Below are positions 44,677 to 53,453 of a stretch of DNA of 64,000 nt, in pieces. The DNA is from Pantoea sp. AS-PWVM4 (GTDB taxonomy: Bacteria; Pseudomonadota; Gammaproteobacteria; Enterobacterales; Enterobacteriaceae): NCBI RefSeq assembly GCF_000468095.1, contig NZ_ASZC01000007.1, positions 124,001 to 188,000 of the forward strand. Reading direction: 5' to 3'. Within the stretch, counting starts at the first letter, position 1, and every line of letters starts with the position of its first letter. Below the pieces are notes generated by a model, which had not been told where the DNA came from, did no database searches, and saw only the letters and a program-made list of their open reading frames with translations. Position numbers and translations under genes: made by a program.

Positions 44677-46139
44677 ACCCACTCCTTCTGTGTGGTGGCG
44701 GTTGTCACCGTTTCCGCAGGCGTAACAAACTCTGACGCCAGAGAAAGCCCGATATTGCGCACCAGTTTTGGCGCGGAGATGATAATGATCATCCCGGCAA
44801 TGCACCAGTAAAACGCCACCAGTGCCGGGCTAAACAGTTCTTCCTGCCCTACCACGTTGTAATACAACGACACCACCATAATGACGATGCCGAGTAGCGG
44901 CAGGATCAGTTCCCATTTCGGGATGTTCTGGCTCATGCGGGTGATAAAATTGATCACCCCAACTTCAATCATCAGATAGGTGATCATCAGGCAAACTGAG
45001 CCGATGATCGCAAAGTAGAAGTACGCATCAATCGCGCTGTTGCCGGTGCCCATCGCCGGTTTACCGCTCAGCCAGGCCACGACATCGATCAGCAGGCTGA
45101 CTACCAGTACCAGCGTTAAGGCGTTACGAGGTTGATGATTTTTTTCTGACACCTGCGCGAAGCATGCCGGGCCGAACCCATCGCGGGCGAGGGCAAACAG
45201 CAGACGGCTGGAGGTGGCCGCGGCCGATAAATTCGCCGCGAAGGCCGACATCATGGCGGTAAACAACATCGCTGATGAGAATGCGGTGCCGACGTAAGTT
45301 TGCGACAGCGTCCCCAGCGAGTTCGCTGAGTTTTTGAAGGCAGTTAAACCCGATTCGCTGGTACCAAAACCGAGTGTCTGCACATACATCATGCCGACAA
45401 ACAACACCCCGGTCAGCAGGATAGAACCCAGCAGGGCCAGCGGGATATTGCGTTTGGGATTTTCCGTCTCTTCACCCAGGGTGGCACAGGCCTCAAAACC
45501 GGCCCAGGAGAGGAAAGCAGCGACCACGCCCGCCATCACCGCCTGAAAACTAACGCCATTCAGACTAAACAATGAGGCATGTTCTGTGCCGGTCGCAGGC
45601 TGGTGCACGACAATCACCGCCGCCAGAATTAACATCAATACAATCCCGACGCCCTCAATCACCATCAGCACGCGGGCCACGGTCTGTCCATCTCGCGAAT
45701 TCAGGATCCAGCTAAATATCACCCCGACCGCCGCGGTGACAATCCACGGGATCTGAAAACCTGACGTGGGGAATAATGCGGCCAGAAAGGCGTTGGTAAA
45801 TGCGCCCAGTGCCGCCAGCGTGGCAATCGAGAAGAACAGATAGGTGCCCATAATGGCGAAACCGGAAAAGAACCCGGCACGCGGGCCGATGGTTTTTCCC
45901 ACCAGGCCGTATGCGCTTCCGGCGTGATTATAAAAACGCGTCAAACGGATAAAACCATAAGCAATTAACGCGACCCCGATCAGACCGAGCACAAACACAA
46001 TCGGCAGCGCTTTGCCTACTGAGTCGATCAATCCCTGCGCATTGCCCGACATAGCCAGCGTCGGTCCCACCATCCCCAGCGAGAGCGCCAGCGCTTCCCA
46101 CAGTTTTAAACTTCGCTTTTTATTTGGTGCATGGTTCAT
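44673..46139 (-). CDS. APC-superfamily amino acid/amine permease
   Basis: Inner-membrane transporter of 488 aa with about 12-13 hydrophobic segments. The N-terminal block LKLWEALALSLGMVGPTLAMSGNAQG is the APC signature. I use ATG 46139, since GAGGGTG is then seven bases away; ATGs at 46154 and 46145 are in frame. It lies between the glutamine synthetase-like gene and the aminotransferase, so it likely imports their common substrate, an amino acid or amine. Confidence 0.87.
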   Translation of the reverse strand: MNHAPNKKRSLKLWEALALSLGMVGPTLAMSGNAQGLIDSVGKALPIVFVLGLIGVALIAYGFIRLTRFYNHAGSAYGLVGKTIGPRAGFFSGFAIMGTYLFFSIATLAALGAFTNAFLAALFPTSGFQIPWIVTAAVGVIFSWILNSRDGQTVARVLMVIEGVGIVLMLILAAVIVVHQPATGTEHASLFSLNGVSFQAVMAGVVAAFLSWAGFEACATLGEETENPKRNIPLALLGSILLTGVLFVGMMYVQTLGFGTSESGLTAFKNSANSLGTLSQTYVGTAFSSAMLFTAMMSAFAANLSAAATSSRLLFALARDGFGPACFAQVSEKNHQPRNALTLVLVVSLLIDVVAWLSGKPAMGTGNSAIDAYFYFAIIGSVCLMITYLMIEVGVINFITRMSQNIPKWELILPLLGIVIMVVSLYYNVVGQEELFSPALVAFYWCIAGMIIIISAPKLVRNIGLSLASEFVTPAETVTTATTQKEWV

Positions 46140-46208
46140 CTTCATCACCCTCATACGACGTGATTGATTAGCGAGATGTGTTATGGGTTTCCCCGGTATT
46201 GGTAAGGC

Positions 46209-47579
46209 TTAAACCGACCATGCAAAGCGGAATTTTTCCGTGATGGTCTTTAACGGCATATGTCCCCAGGTATCCTGTTCGTGCTGACGCACAGCGATCA
46301 GTGCCCCCAGCAATTCCGGCGGCAACATCGATTGCGCCAACGGACTTTGTGCGAGACGCGTTAAGGCATCGCTGTGGGAGGTGATCAGTCGATGGATATG
46401 TTGCTCATGGCGTTGCGCTTCAGAGAGATCGGCAGGGGCCGCTTGTGTAGGTTGTGGCAGCGGCAGCGCGGCGTTCAGTCCCGCCAGCGCCATCCCCAGC
46501 ACTGCGCCACAGGCGATATAGGGGTTGGCGGAAGGATCGATACACTTCACTTCAAGGTGCGCGCCATACGGGTTGCCCTGATTTGCCGCACAGTAACGCA
46601 CCGCGGCTTCCCGGTTTTCCAGTCCCCAGCAGGCATACGCGCCTGACCAGTGCCCGGGTTGCAGGCGATCGGCGGACAGCACTGACGGGGCCAATAACGC
46701 CACCAGTTCCGGCAGATGCCGAACAATCCCGGCCAGCAGGCTGCCTCCCGCATCGGTGATACCGTAGCTACCGGTACCGCCTGCCAGCAGCGGCTGGCCC
46801 TCACGGGTAAAGGAGAAGTGCAGATGTGCGCCGTTACCAGCATCATGCTCAAACGGCCTTGGAGAGAAACTGATCCGCAACTTGTGTTGACGTGCGATGC
46901 GGCCCAGCAAAATACGGGTCAGCACCAGGCGATCGATGGCCGTAACCGGATTGGCCGGGGCCAGTGACAATTCAAACTGGCGAGTGCCATATTCGGCATG
47001 AAATTGCTCAAGGCCGACACCGGCTTCTTCAAGAGTTTTGACGAGATCATTGACCATCGCTTCATGTGCCAGCAGCCCGCCCATACCGTAGGCGTGCCAT
47101 TCGTTATCCTGCTGATCGTCCTGTTCTGGTAACAAAAAGAACTCAAGCTCACCGGCTGCGAGGGTTTCAATGCCCTGCTGTTGCAAGGCCGCAACCTGTC
47201 GGCGTAGAAAATGGCGGCTACACCAGGCAGCGTGCTCCCCTTCCTGTTCAAACACATCAACCGGCGCCCAGCAAAAACCATCCGGTAATGTCACCAGCGC
47301 GGCGAGGTCGGCACGCAGGCGATGATCGCCAACCGCCGAGAATGCCGGGATCCAGGAGATGGCATTATCGGCGCAGAATAATGCCCAGGAGGGTGATGCC
47401 CCCACCCCTGACTGACAGAGCGTTTTCAGTCGGTTAACCGGAACGGATTTGCCACGGATAACGCCAGCGGAATCCACCAGTGAAGCAAACAAGGTCGTGA
47501 CACCGAGTGCCCTGAGCCTTTCACTTTCACTCTGTAAATCAATGGATTCTTCGTCGATGATTACGGATTGCTTGCCCAT
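46209..47579 (-). CDS. Glutamine synthetase-like protein (gamma-glutamyl-amine ligase type)
   Basis: ATP-dependent ligase of the GS superfamily, 456 aa. GS motifs: VRGKSVP-type N-terminal beta-grasp segment (GVIRGKSVPVNRLK), catalytic AAGELEFFLL (metal Glu), AEYGTRQFELSL, the GNGAHLHFSF ammonia/metal site and the C-terminal KCIDPSANPY. It lacks the adenylylation context of GlnA and sits with a permease and aminotransferase. Gamma-glutamylation of an amine (as PuuA, GlnA3) is therefore more likely than ammonia assimilation. ATG 47579 is ten bases from GGGAG; ATG 47600 is in frame without a ribosome site. Confidence 0.85.
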   Translation of the reverse strand: MGKQSVIIDEESIDLQSESERLRALGVTTLFASLVDSAGVIRGKSVPVNRLKTLCQSGVGASPSWALFCADNAISWIPAFSAVGDHRLRADLAALVTLPDGFCWAPVDVFEQEGEHAAWCSRHFLRRQVAALQQQGIETLAAGELEFFLLPEQDDQQDNEWHAYGMGGLLAHEAMVNDLVKTLEEAGVGLEQFHAEYGTRQFELSLAPANPVTAIDRLVLTRILLGRIARQHKLRISFSPRPFEHDAGNGAHLHFSFTREGQPLLAGGTGSYGITDAGGSLLAGIVRHLPELVALLAPSVLSADRLQPGHWSGAYACWGLENREAAVRYCAANQGNPYGAHLEVKCIDPSANPYIACGAVLGMALAGLNAALPLPQPTQAAPADLSEAQRHEQHIHRLITSHSDALTRLAQSPLAQSMLPPELLGALIAVRQHEQDTWGHMPLKTITEKFRFAWSV

Positions 47580-47641
47580 TAAACCGAGAACTCCCGTCAT
47601 AGTTGGTTTGAGATACGCCCCTTGCTATTTTTTTATGTATG

Positions 47642-47673
47642 TTACAAGATCGATTAAAAATCAATATATGTAA
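47642..47673. promoter_or_regulatory. Nested inverted repeat, operator candidate
   Basis: TTACA (47642-47646) pairs with TGTAA (47669-47673), and inside it GATT (47652-47655) pairs with AATC (47659-47662), all about one centre near 47657. It lies in the AT-rich divergent region between the leftward synthetase operon and the rightward RpiR gene, the expected place for an RpiR operator. Confidence 0.45.
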
Positions 47674-47751
47674 TATATATTAAATTCGTATGGTTCAGAC
47701 GCAGCGCTTGTGGCACTGTGATTTGCCTGAAGTGGAGTGAAGGAGAGCCGG

Positions 47752-48603
47752 GTGCTGGCACAACAGATAAAAGACAATATGGCGGAGCTGAGTCCGGCGG
47801 AGCGTAAAATTGCCAGGGCCATGCTGGCCGACTATCCCGGTGCGGGCTTAGGTTCGGTGCAGATGCTGGCAGATCGCGCTGGCGTCAGCCTGCCTTCCGT
47901 GGTGCGCTTTGCCCGCCGCCTGGGCTTTGGTGGCTTCGTTGATTTTCAGCAGGCGTTGCGTGATGAGATCTCTGAACAGGCCAAAGGCCCGTTACAACGT
48001 CTGGATAACTGGGTGACGACAGAAAGCGCGTCGGCCCTGATGGAAGCGGCGATTAAATCTTCGACGCTGGCAATCCAGTGTTCATTACGTGACATCGCGG
48101 AATACGAAATCGCCGAGGCCACCCGGCTAATCGGTGCCAAAGAACATCATGTGATCCTCGGCGGTGGCCGTATCAGTCAATCACTGGCGATGTATTTTGG
48201 CCGCAACCTGCAACAGGTAAGACGCGGCGTGGATGTGCTTGCCGAAAACCATCATGACCGGATTCAGCAGATCATCGACGTCAATAAAAACGACGTGTTC
48301 GTGCTGTTTGATTTTCGCCGCTACCAGCAGGACATGTATCAGCTGGCGCAGGAGATTGTGGCGCGAGGCGCCACGCTCATTGCGGTAACGGATACCCAAC
48401 TCTCTCCCATCGCTTCTCTGGCTAAAGTGGTGCTGGCCATCCATGTGGAAACCCCGTGGCTGTTTGATGGTTATGCCGCCGGTATTGTGCTGATCGATGC
48501 CATTATCGCCAGCATTATGGAAAGTCAGGGCGATAAAACCGTGCAGCGCTTGCAGCAATGGGAAGCGCTTGGCCCCCTATCTTTGAATGCAAAATCTAAA
48601 TGA
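47752..48603 (+). CDS. RpiR-family transcriptional regulator
   Basis: Regulator of 283 aa with an N-terminal RpiR helix-turn-helix (about 1-80: LSPAERKIARAMLADYPGA, MLADRAGVSLPSVVRFARRLGFGGFVDFQ) and a C-terminal SIS domain (about 110-245: HHVILGGGRISQSLAMYFGRNL, DVFVLFDFRRYQQDM). The SIS fold in the family binds phosphosugars, but many RpiR relatives serve amino acid and purine pathways. GTG 47752 has AAGGAG seven bases upstream; the GTG at 47737 has none. It is divergent from the synthetase operon and probably controls both sides. Confidence 0.88.
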   Translation: MLAQQIKDNMAELSPAERKIARAMLADYPGAGLGSVQMLADRAGVSLPSVVRFARRLGFGGFVDFQQALRDEISEQAKGPLQRLDNWVTTESASALMEAAIKSSTLAIQCSLRDIAEYEIAEATRLIGAKEHHVILGGGRISQSLAMYFGRNLQQVRRGVDVLAENHHDRIQQIIDVNKNDVFVLFDFRRYQQDMYQLAQEIVARGATLIAVTDTQLSPIASLAKVVLAIHVETPWLFDGYAAGIVLIDAIIASIMESQGDKTVQRLQQWEALGPLSLNAKSK

Positions 48604-49408
48604 GGTAATTGAAGACGTGAGCGTCCCACTCCTTTTTTCCGATGAACCCGCTCCGGTGATGGTGGAGAACCGGACAGGCGATTCCCCTTTTTTGATCCTG
48701 TGTGACCACGGTGGAAAACGCATTCCGCGTCAGCTCGGCGATCTGGGTTTACCTCAGCATGAGATCGACCGACATATTGGCTGGGATATTGGCGTACTGG
48801 CGGTTTCCCGGCACCTGAGCCGCTTGCTGAATGCCCCGTTGGTGCATCAGCGCTATTCCCGCCTGGTGATCGACTGCAACCGCCTGCCTGGCATTCCCAG
48901 CTCGATCCCGGTGGTGTCGGAAGCCACCCCCATTCCGGGCAATATCAATCTGAGTCAGCAGGATCGTGACCAGCGACGGGACGACATTTTCACCCCGTAT
49001 CATGATGCCATCCGCACGATACTGGCCGAGCGCAAGCAGCACGGTATCCCGACGTGCATCCTGGCAATGCACAGCTTCACCCCGGTGTTTCACGGTGAGC
49101 AGCGGCCCTGGCAGGTTGGCGTTCTGTATCAGCATCAGGCCGACTATGCCCTGACGGTGCTGGAACAATTGCACAACACCCAGCGCTGGTGCGTGGGAGA
49201 TAACCAACCCTATTCCGTTTCCGATGAAACCGACTACGCCGTACCGCAGCATGCCAATAAAAATGGTCTGCCTTATGTGGAAATTGAAATCCGCCAGGAT
49301 TTGATTGCGCAGCCAGCAGGACAACTGGCGTGGGCTGAGGATTTAGCCCCCATTTTTACCGACAGCTGGAATGTGCTTACCCGTCAGCAATATAAAAAAG
49401 AGGCGTAA
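48587..49408 (+). CDS. N-formylglutamate amidohydrolase-family protein
   Basis: Zn-type amidohydrolase (273 aa) of the family that includes HutG2/N-formylglutamate deformylase. Clear blocks: FLILCDHGGKRIPRQLG (metal His), IGWDIGVLAVSRHLSRLL, YSRLVIDCNR, LAMHSFTPVF and the late VEIEIRQDLI. It overlaps the regulator gene by 17 bases. ATG 48587 has no ribosome site; GTG 48620 with GAGG upstream would shorten it by 11 residues. No other hut genes are nearby, so the substrate may be an N-acyl amino acid or gamma-glutamyl/formyl amide made in this cluster. Confidence 0.85.
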   Translation: MQNLNEVIEDVSVPLLFSDEPAPVMVENRTGDSPFLILCDHGGKRIPRQLGDLGLPQHEIDRHIGWDIGVLAVSRHLSRLLNAPLVHQRYSRLVIDCNRLPGIPSSIPVVSEATPIPGNINLSQQDRDQRRDDIFTPYHDAIRTILAERKQHGIPTCILAMHSFTPVFHGEQRPWQVGVLYQHQADYALTVLEQLHNTQRWCVGDNQPYSVSDETDYAVPQHANKNGLPYVEIEIRQDLIAQPAGQLAWAEDLAPIFTDSWNVLTRQQYKKEA

Positions 49409-49411
49409 TTC

Positions 49412-50059
49412 ATGTTTAATCCCTCCAGTCGTAATATCCCGATTGAGAAACAAGCCGCGACGTTGTTATTTGTCGATGTGCAGAACTACAACGCCCGCCG
49501 TGATGGTGGTGAATATGTCGGGATGTCTACAGTCGAGCAACACGAGAAGTTTGGTTATTTCTTTGATATTATTGAACGTGAAACCATCGCGAATATGCAA
49601 AAAGTCCAGGCGGCGTGTCGTGCCAGTCAGGTTGAAGTGATGTACACCGTGATTGAAAGTCTGACCAAAGATGGACGTGACCGCAGTCTCGACTACAAAA
49701 TCACCGGCTTTAACGTGCCGCGTGATTCGTGGGACGCCCAGGTGCTGGAAGCTATCGCACCAGCGGATGATGAAATCGTTCTGTCGAAAACCTCTTCCAG
49801 CGTGTTTATCTCCACCAATATTGATTATGTGTTGCGTAACCTTGGCACACGTTATCTGGTGATTGCGGGTTTTCTTACCGATCAATGCATTGAAAGCGCG
49901 GTACGTGATGCCTGCGATCTGGGCTATCTGGTGACATTAGTGACCGATGCCTGCGCGACACTGACGCCAGAACGTCAGCAAAACTCCCTCAATGCTATCA
50001 AAGGTTATTGCCGCCAGGTGACGACACAGGATTTTCTCAACGAACTCGCGGCAGGTTAA
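49412..50059 (+). CDS. Isochorismatase-family cysteine hydrolase
   Basis: Cytoplasmic amidohydrolase of 215 aa with the catalytic triad of the family: Asp22 in LLFVDVQN, Lys in VLSKTSSSVF and Cys in GFLTDQCIESAVRDA. Relatives include ureidoacrylate and biuret/N-carbamoyl amidases as well as isochorismatases; the DQC context is typical of amidases. Three bases separate it from the preceding gene. It ends the rightward part of the amine/amide cluster. The substrate is unknown; a carbamoyl or amide intermediate fits the neighbours. Confidence 0.87.
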   Translation: MFNPSSRNIPIEKQAATLLFVDVQNYNARRDGGEYVGMSTVEQHEKFGYFFDIIERETIANMQKVQAACRASQVEVMYTVIESLTKDGRDRSLDYKITGFNVPRDSWDAQVLEAIAPADDEIVLSKTSSSVFISTNIDYVLRNLGTRYLVIAGFLTDQCIESAVRDACDLGYLVTLVTDACATLTPERQQNSLNAIKGYCRQVTTQDFLNELAAG

Positions 50060-50180
50060 ACGACTGTCTCAGGATTATCTGGTCCTGTTGGTAAAAAAAG
50101 GTGAAGACCCGCACGGTCGGATCAGTTTCCTCTAACCTTGATAGGGTGGCTTTGCGCCCGTCGGCTTAGAGGAGATCATC

Positions 50181-50633
50181 ATGATTACTGCCTGCTTCCC
50201 CGCTCAATGGCATCCTGGCAAAAGTTTGCTGCTTGCAGCACTGCTTCTCGTGTTGTGCAGTGCTGCCCATGCGGCAGAGAGTAGCCTGTTTCGCACTTTG
50301 CCTCCCGATACTGCCGACCTGAGTCAATACCGCTGGCATTCGCGTCCGGTGGTGATTTTTGCCCCCTCAACGCAAGATGCAAGTTACCTGAAGCAGATGG
50401 CAATGCTGGAAAAGGCCCAGACTGCCCTGGCCGAACGTGATGTCATCGTGCTCACTGATACCGCGCCAACAAAGCAAGGTCAGTTGCGTTCGCAGCTCCA
50501 GCCAGAGGGGTTTGAGGTGGTGTTGGTCGGTAAAGATGGCGGAATGAAACTGCGTGACACCCGACCAATAAGTTCAGAGATCTTGCTCTCGACCATTGAT
50601 CAAATGCCGATGCGCAAGGCTAACCTGGATTAA
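50181..50633 (+). CDS. DUF4174-type exported protein
   Basis: A 150-aa protein with a signal peptide (about residues 12-32, SLLLAALLLVLCSAAHA) and a thioredoxin-like small domain of the DUF4174 type: DLSQYRWHSRPVVIFAPS at the start and TIDQMPMRKANLD at the end. No CxxC is present, so it is not a thiol oxidoreductase. Location is periplasm and function is unknown. GAGGAG lies eight bases before the ATG at 50181. It stands alone between the amidase gene and the ABC transporter. Confidence 0.75.
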   Translation: MITACFPAQWHPGKSLLLAALLLVLCSAAHAAESSLFRTLPPDTADLSQYRWHSRPVVIFAPSTQDASYLKQMAMLEKAQTALAERDVIVLTDTAPTKQGQLRSQLQPEGFEVVLVGKDGGMKLRDTRPISSEILLSTIDQMPMRKANLD

Positions 50634-50982
50634 CGCGGGTGACGGGCTACAACCTGTTGTGCTCGTTGCCAGCTTTCACAAAAACAGAATGCGGTTTGCA
50701 CAAATAACCTTCACACAAAAAGTGCAGGGTGAAACTTTCCTGCACCATCGTAACGCCCAATGGATGGTACTACGATAACGCGGCGTTCCCTGGCTGGCTG
50801 ATATTCCCTCCCACTTAACCTTAATTATCTCGCTGTGACGTCTGCCTGCTCTCGTGTTTCTCATTTTGAGAAATCGGTTATCGAAAATCGGTAATGACAA
50901 TATTCCGGCATTGGCGCTGCTCTTGCTACATCAGTGCCATCTGCTTTTGTTGTCAACTTTTCATTGATCGCTGGAGAACGGT
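50634..50982. other. Intergenic region before the ABC transporter operon
   Basis: No gene is supported. A hairpin with 7-bp stem (GTGCAGG...CCTGCAC, 50722-50745) may end the DUF4174 transcript. The right half (50880-50975) should contain the ABC operon promoter; TTGTCAACTTTTCATTGATC is rich in promoter-like elements but no firm -35/-10 pair was assigned. GGAGA precedes the transporter start. Confidence 0.45.
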
Positions 50983-52515
50983 ATGGCTCGTTACAAGACA
51001 AGACAGATTCACAAGTATGCTTTAACCGCATTATTGTTGTGCTGCGCTTCTTACAGCTATGCAGGTAAACAGAACGACACGCTGGTTTATGCCTCTGATA
51101 ACGAAGTGGAAAATATCAGTCCTTATCATAACAATCTGCGCGAAGGCGTTATTCTGGCGCATATGGTGTGGGACACGCTTATTTATCGCGACCCGAAAAC
51201 CGGTGAATATAAACCGGAACTGGCATCTGACTGGAAATGGGAATCCCCGACTGCGTTATTAATTCATCTGCGCAAAGACGTTAAATTCCACAATGGCGAT
51301 CCCTTCAGTGCCGATGATGTGGTCTACACCTTCGAGAAAATCGCGGGTCCAAATACCGCCTCCGTGGTGCCGCAAAGTGTTGACTGGATCGATCATGTTG
51401 AGAAAGTCGATGACTTCACCGTTCGTTTGCACCTGAAACAACCCTTCCCGGCGGCGCTGGAGTATCTATCCGGCCCTACGCCAATCTACCCGGCCAAATA
51501 TTTCCAGCAGGTGAAACTGGAAGGTTTCAGTAAAGCCCCAATCGGCACCGGCCCCTACAAGATCGTGAAAGTCATCCCCGGCCAGGGCGTTGATATGGTG
51601 AAAAACCCCGACTACTTCAAAGAGAGTCCACAAGGACAGCCGCACATCGGCAAGGTGCAGTTTGTGGTGATCCGCGACCCGGAAGCGCGTGTCGCCCAGC
51701 TGATGACCGGCCAGGTGGACTGGATCTGGCGTGTGGCCGCCGACCAGGTGGAGCCGCTTTCGGCCATGCCGAATATCGCGGTGAAAAGTGGCGAGACCAT
51801 GCGCATCGGTTTCCTTGCACTGAACACCAATGCCACCGGCCCCGAAGCGGCGCCGCTGAAAGATCTGCGCGTACGCCAGGCCATCAATTACGCTATTAAC
51901 CGTCAGGGCATTGTCGATAACCTGGTACGTGGTGGCAGCAAGCCAGTGTACACCGCCTGTTTCCGCACCCAGGTCGCCTGCAACGACAGCAAAGTTATCA
52001 AGTACAATTACGATCCTGCCAAAGCGAAGCAACTGCTGGCAGAGGCGGGCTATGCCAACGGTTTTGACACCGACCTGTGGGCCTATCGCGAACGTGATTA
52101 TGCGGAAGCGATTATTGGCGATCTGCGCAAAGTCGGTATCCGCGCCCGCCTCCATTTTGTGCAGTATCCGGTGATGGCGACTGCCCTCAGCTCCGGCCAG
52201 GCGCCGATGGCCTTTAACACCTGGGGATCGTTCTCGATCAATGATACCTCGGCGTTTACCACCCCCTACTTCGGTGGCAAAGGCAGCGATATCTGGAAAG
52301 ATGCCACGCTGACCGCAATGCTGAAAAAAGCCGATGCCACGGTCGATGTCAAACAGCGCAATGAAGAATATGGCGAGGCGCTGGGGCGTATCTCTGCCCA
52401 GGCTTACATTGCACCGATGTTTTCCTACTCAACCCACTACGCCTTCAATGCCGATCTGAACTTCCAGGACTGGCCGGATGAATTGCCGCGCTTTGCCCAA
52501 TCCAGCTGGAAATAA
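50983..52515 (+). CDS. ABC transporter periplasmic substrate-binding protein (SBP family 5)
   Basis: Periplasmic receptor of 510 aa for a peptide-like substrate. The signal peptide is about residues 1-28 (LTALLLCCASYSYA), with no lipobox at the predicted cut. Family 5 marks: YDTLIYRDPKTGEY-like segment, LRKDVKFHNGDPFSADDVVYTFEK, GTGPYKI and VRQAINYAINRQGIVDNLV. It starts a rightward operon of two permeases, two ATPases, an M20 peptidase and a LysR regulator. Close DppA/OppA marks are absent, so di- or oligopeptide, opine or amide-linked ligands are all possible. Confidence 0.9.
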   Translation: MARYKTRQIHKYALTALLLCCASYSYAGKQNDTLVYASDNEVENISPYHNNLREGVILAHMVWDTLIYRDPKTGEYKPELASDWKWESPTALLIHLRKDVKFHNGDPFSADDVVYTFEKIAGPNTASVVPQSVDWIDHVEKVDDFTVRLHLKQPFPAALEYLSGPTPIYPAKYFQQVKLEGFSKAPIGTGPYKIVKVIPGQGVDMVKNPDYFKESPQGQPHIGKVQFVVIRDPEARVAQLMTGQVDWIWRVAADQVEPLSAMPNIAVKSGETMRIGFLALNTNATGPEAAPLKDLRVRQAINYAINRQGIVDNLVRGGSKPVYTACFRTQVACNDSKVIKYNYDPAKAKQLLAEAGYANGFDTDLWAYRERDYAEAIIGDLRKVGIRARLHFVQYPVMATALSSGQAPMAFNTWGSFSINDTSAFTTPYFGGKGSDIWKDATLTAMLKKADATVDVKQRNEEYGEALGRISAQAYIAPMFSYSTHYAFNADLNFQDWPDELPRFAQSSWK

Positions 52516-52526
52516 GGAGCCGAGTT

Positions 52527-53444
52527 ATGGTGCGCTTTATCTTAAATCGGCTGCTGGTGGCGCTGGCGGTGCTGTTTACCGTGGCGGTCGTCAGTTTCGC
52601 CCTGCTGCATCTTTCGGGTGACCTGGCGATAGCCATTGCTGGACCGGATGCCAGCGCGGAAACCGTGGCGCAGATCCGCGTACAGAACGGGCTGGACCAG
52701 CCGCTGCTGGTGCAGTTTTCACACTGGTTCTGGTCGGCGTTGCACCTCGATTTTGGTCGTTCGTTCTACTTCGAAAACACCGTGATGGAGCTGGTCGGTC
52801 AGCGTATGCCCATTACGCTCCAGTTGGGCGGTGTGGCGCTGCTGCTGGCGCTGGTGGTGGCGATCCCTCTTGGTGTGGTGGCGGCGGTGTTTCGCGACAG
52901 TTGGGTAGACCGCTGCGCGATGTTTATCTCGGTGCTGGGCCAGGCGATCCCCAACTTCTGGTTCGCTCTGGTGTTGATCCTGATTTTCGCCGTAGGGCTG
53001 AAATGGCTGCCGGTAGCCGGTAACGGTAGCTGGCAACATTTTGTGTTGCCAGCAGTGGCACTGGGATATTACGCCATGCCGTCGCTGATGCGCCTGACAC
53101 GCTCCGGCATGCTGGATGTGCTGGGTGCGGATTATATCCGCACCGCCCATGCCAAAGGATTGAGTGCCTTTAAGGTGGTGGTCAAGCATGGGCTGCGTAA
53201 CGCCATTATCCCGGTCGTGGCGCTGGCAACGGTGGAGCTCGGTTTTATGCTGGGCGGTTCGGTGGTGATTGAATCGGTGTTCTCGTTGCAGGGGCTGGGG
53301 CAACTGGCCTGGGACTCCATCTCGCGCAACGACTTCCCGGTGGTGCAGGCCATCGTGTTGATCATCGCCATCTTCTATATCGGGCTGACGTTCCTGGCGG
53401 ATGTGCTTAATGCCGTGCTCGATCCCCGTTTGCGCAGCAAATAA
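52527..53444 (+). CDS. ABC transporter permease (DppB/OppB type)
   Basis: Inner-membrane permease of 305 aa with six expected helices. It starts MVRFILNRLLVALAVLFTVAVVSF, typical of DppB/OppB. The EAA loop that docks the ATPase is recognisable as YIRTAHAKGLSAFKVVVKHGLRNAI. AAGGAG precedes ATG 52527, and 11 bases separate it from the receptor gene. It pairs with the next gene to form the membrane channel. Confidence 0.92.
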   Translation: MVRFILNRLLVALAVLFTVAVVSFALLHLSGDLAIAIAGPDASAETVAQIRVQNGLDQPLLVQFSHWFWSALHLDFGRSFYFENTVMELVGQRMPITLQLGGVALLLALVVAIPLGVVAAVFRDSWVDRCAMFISVLGQAIPNFWFALVLILIFAVGLKWLPVAGNGSWQHFVLPAVALGYYAMPSLMRLTRSGMLDVLGADYIRTAHAKGLSAFKVVVKHGLRNAIIPVVALATVELGFMLGGSVVIESVFSLQGLGQLAWDSISRNDFPVVQAIVLIIAIFYIGLTFLADVLNAVLDPRLRSK

Positions 53445-53453
53445 GGAACCTCA

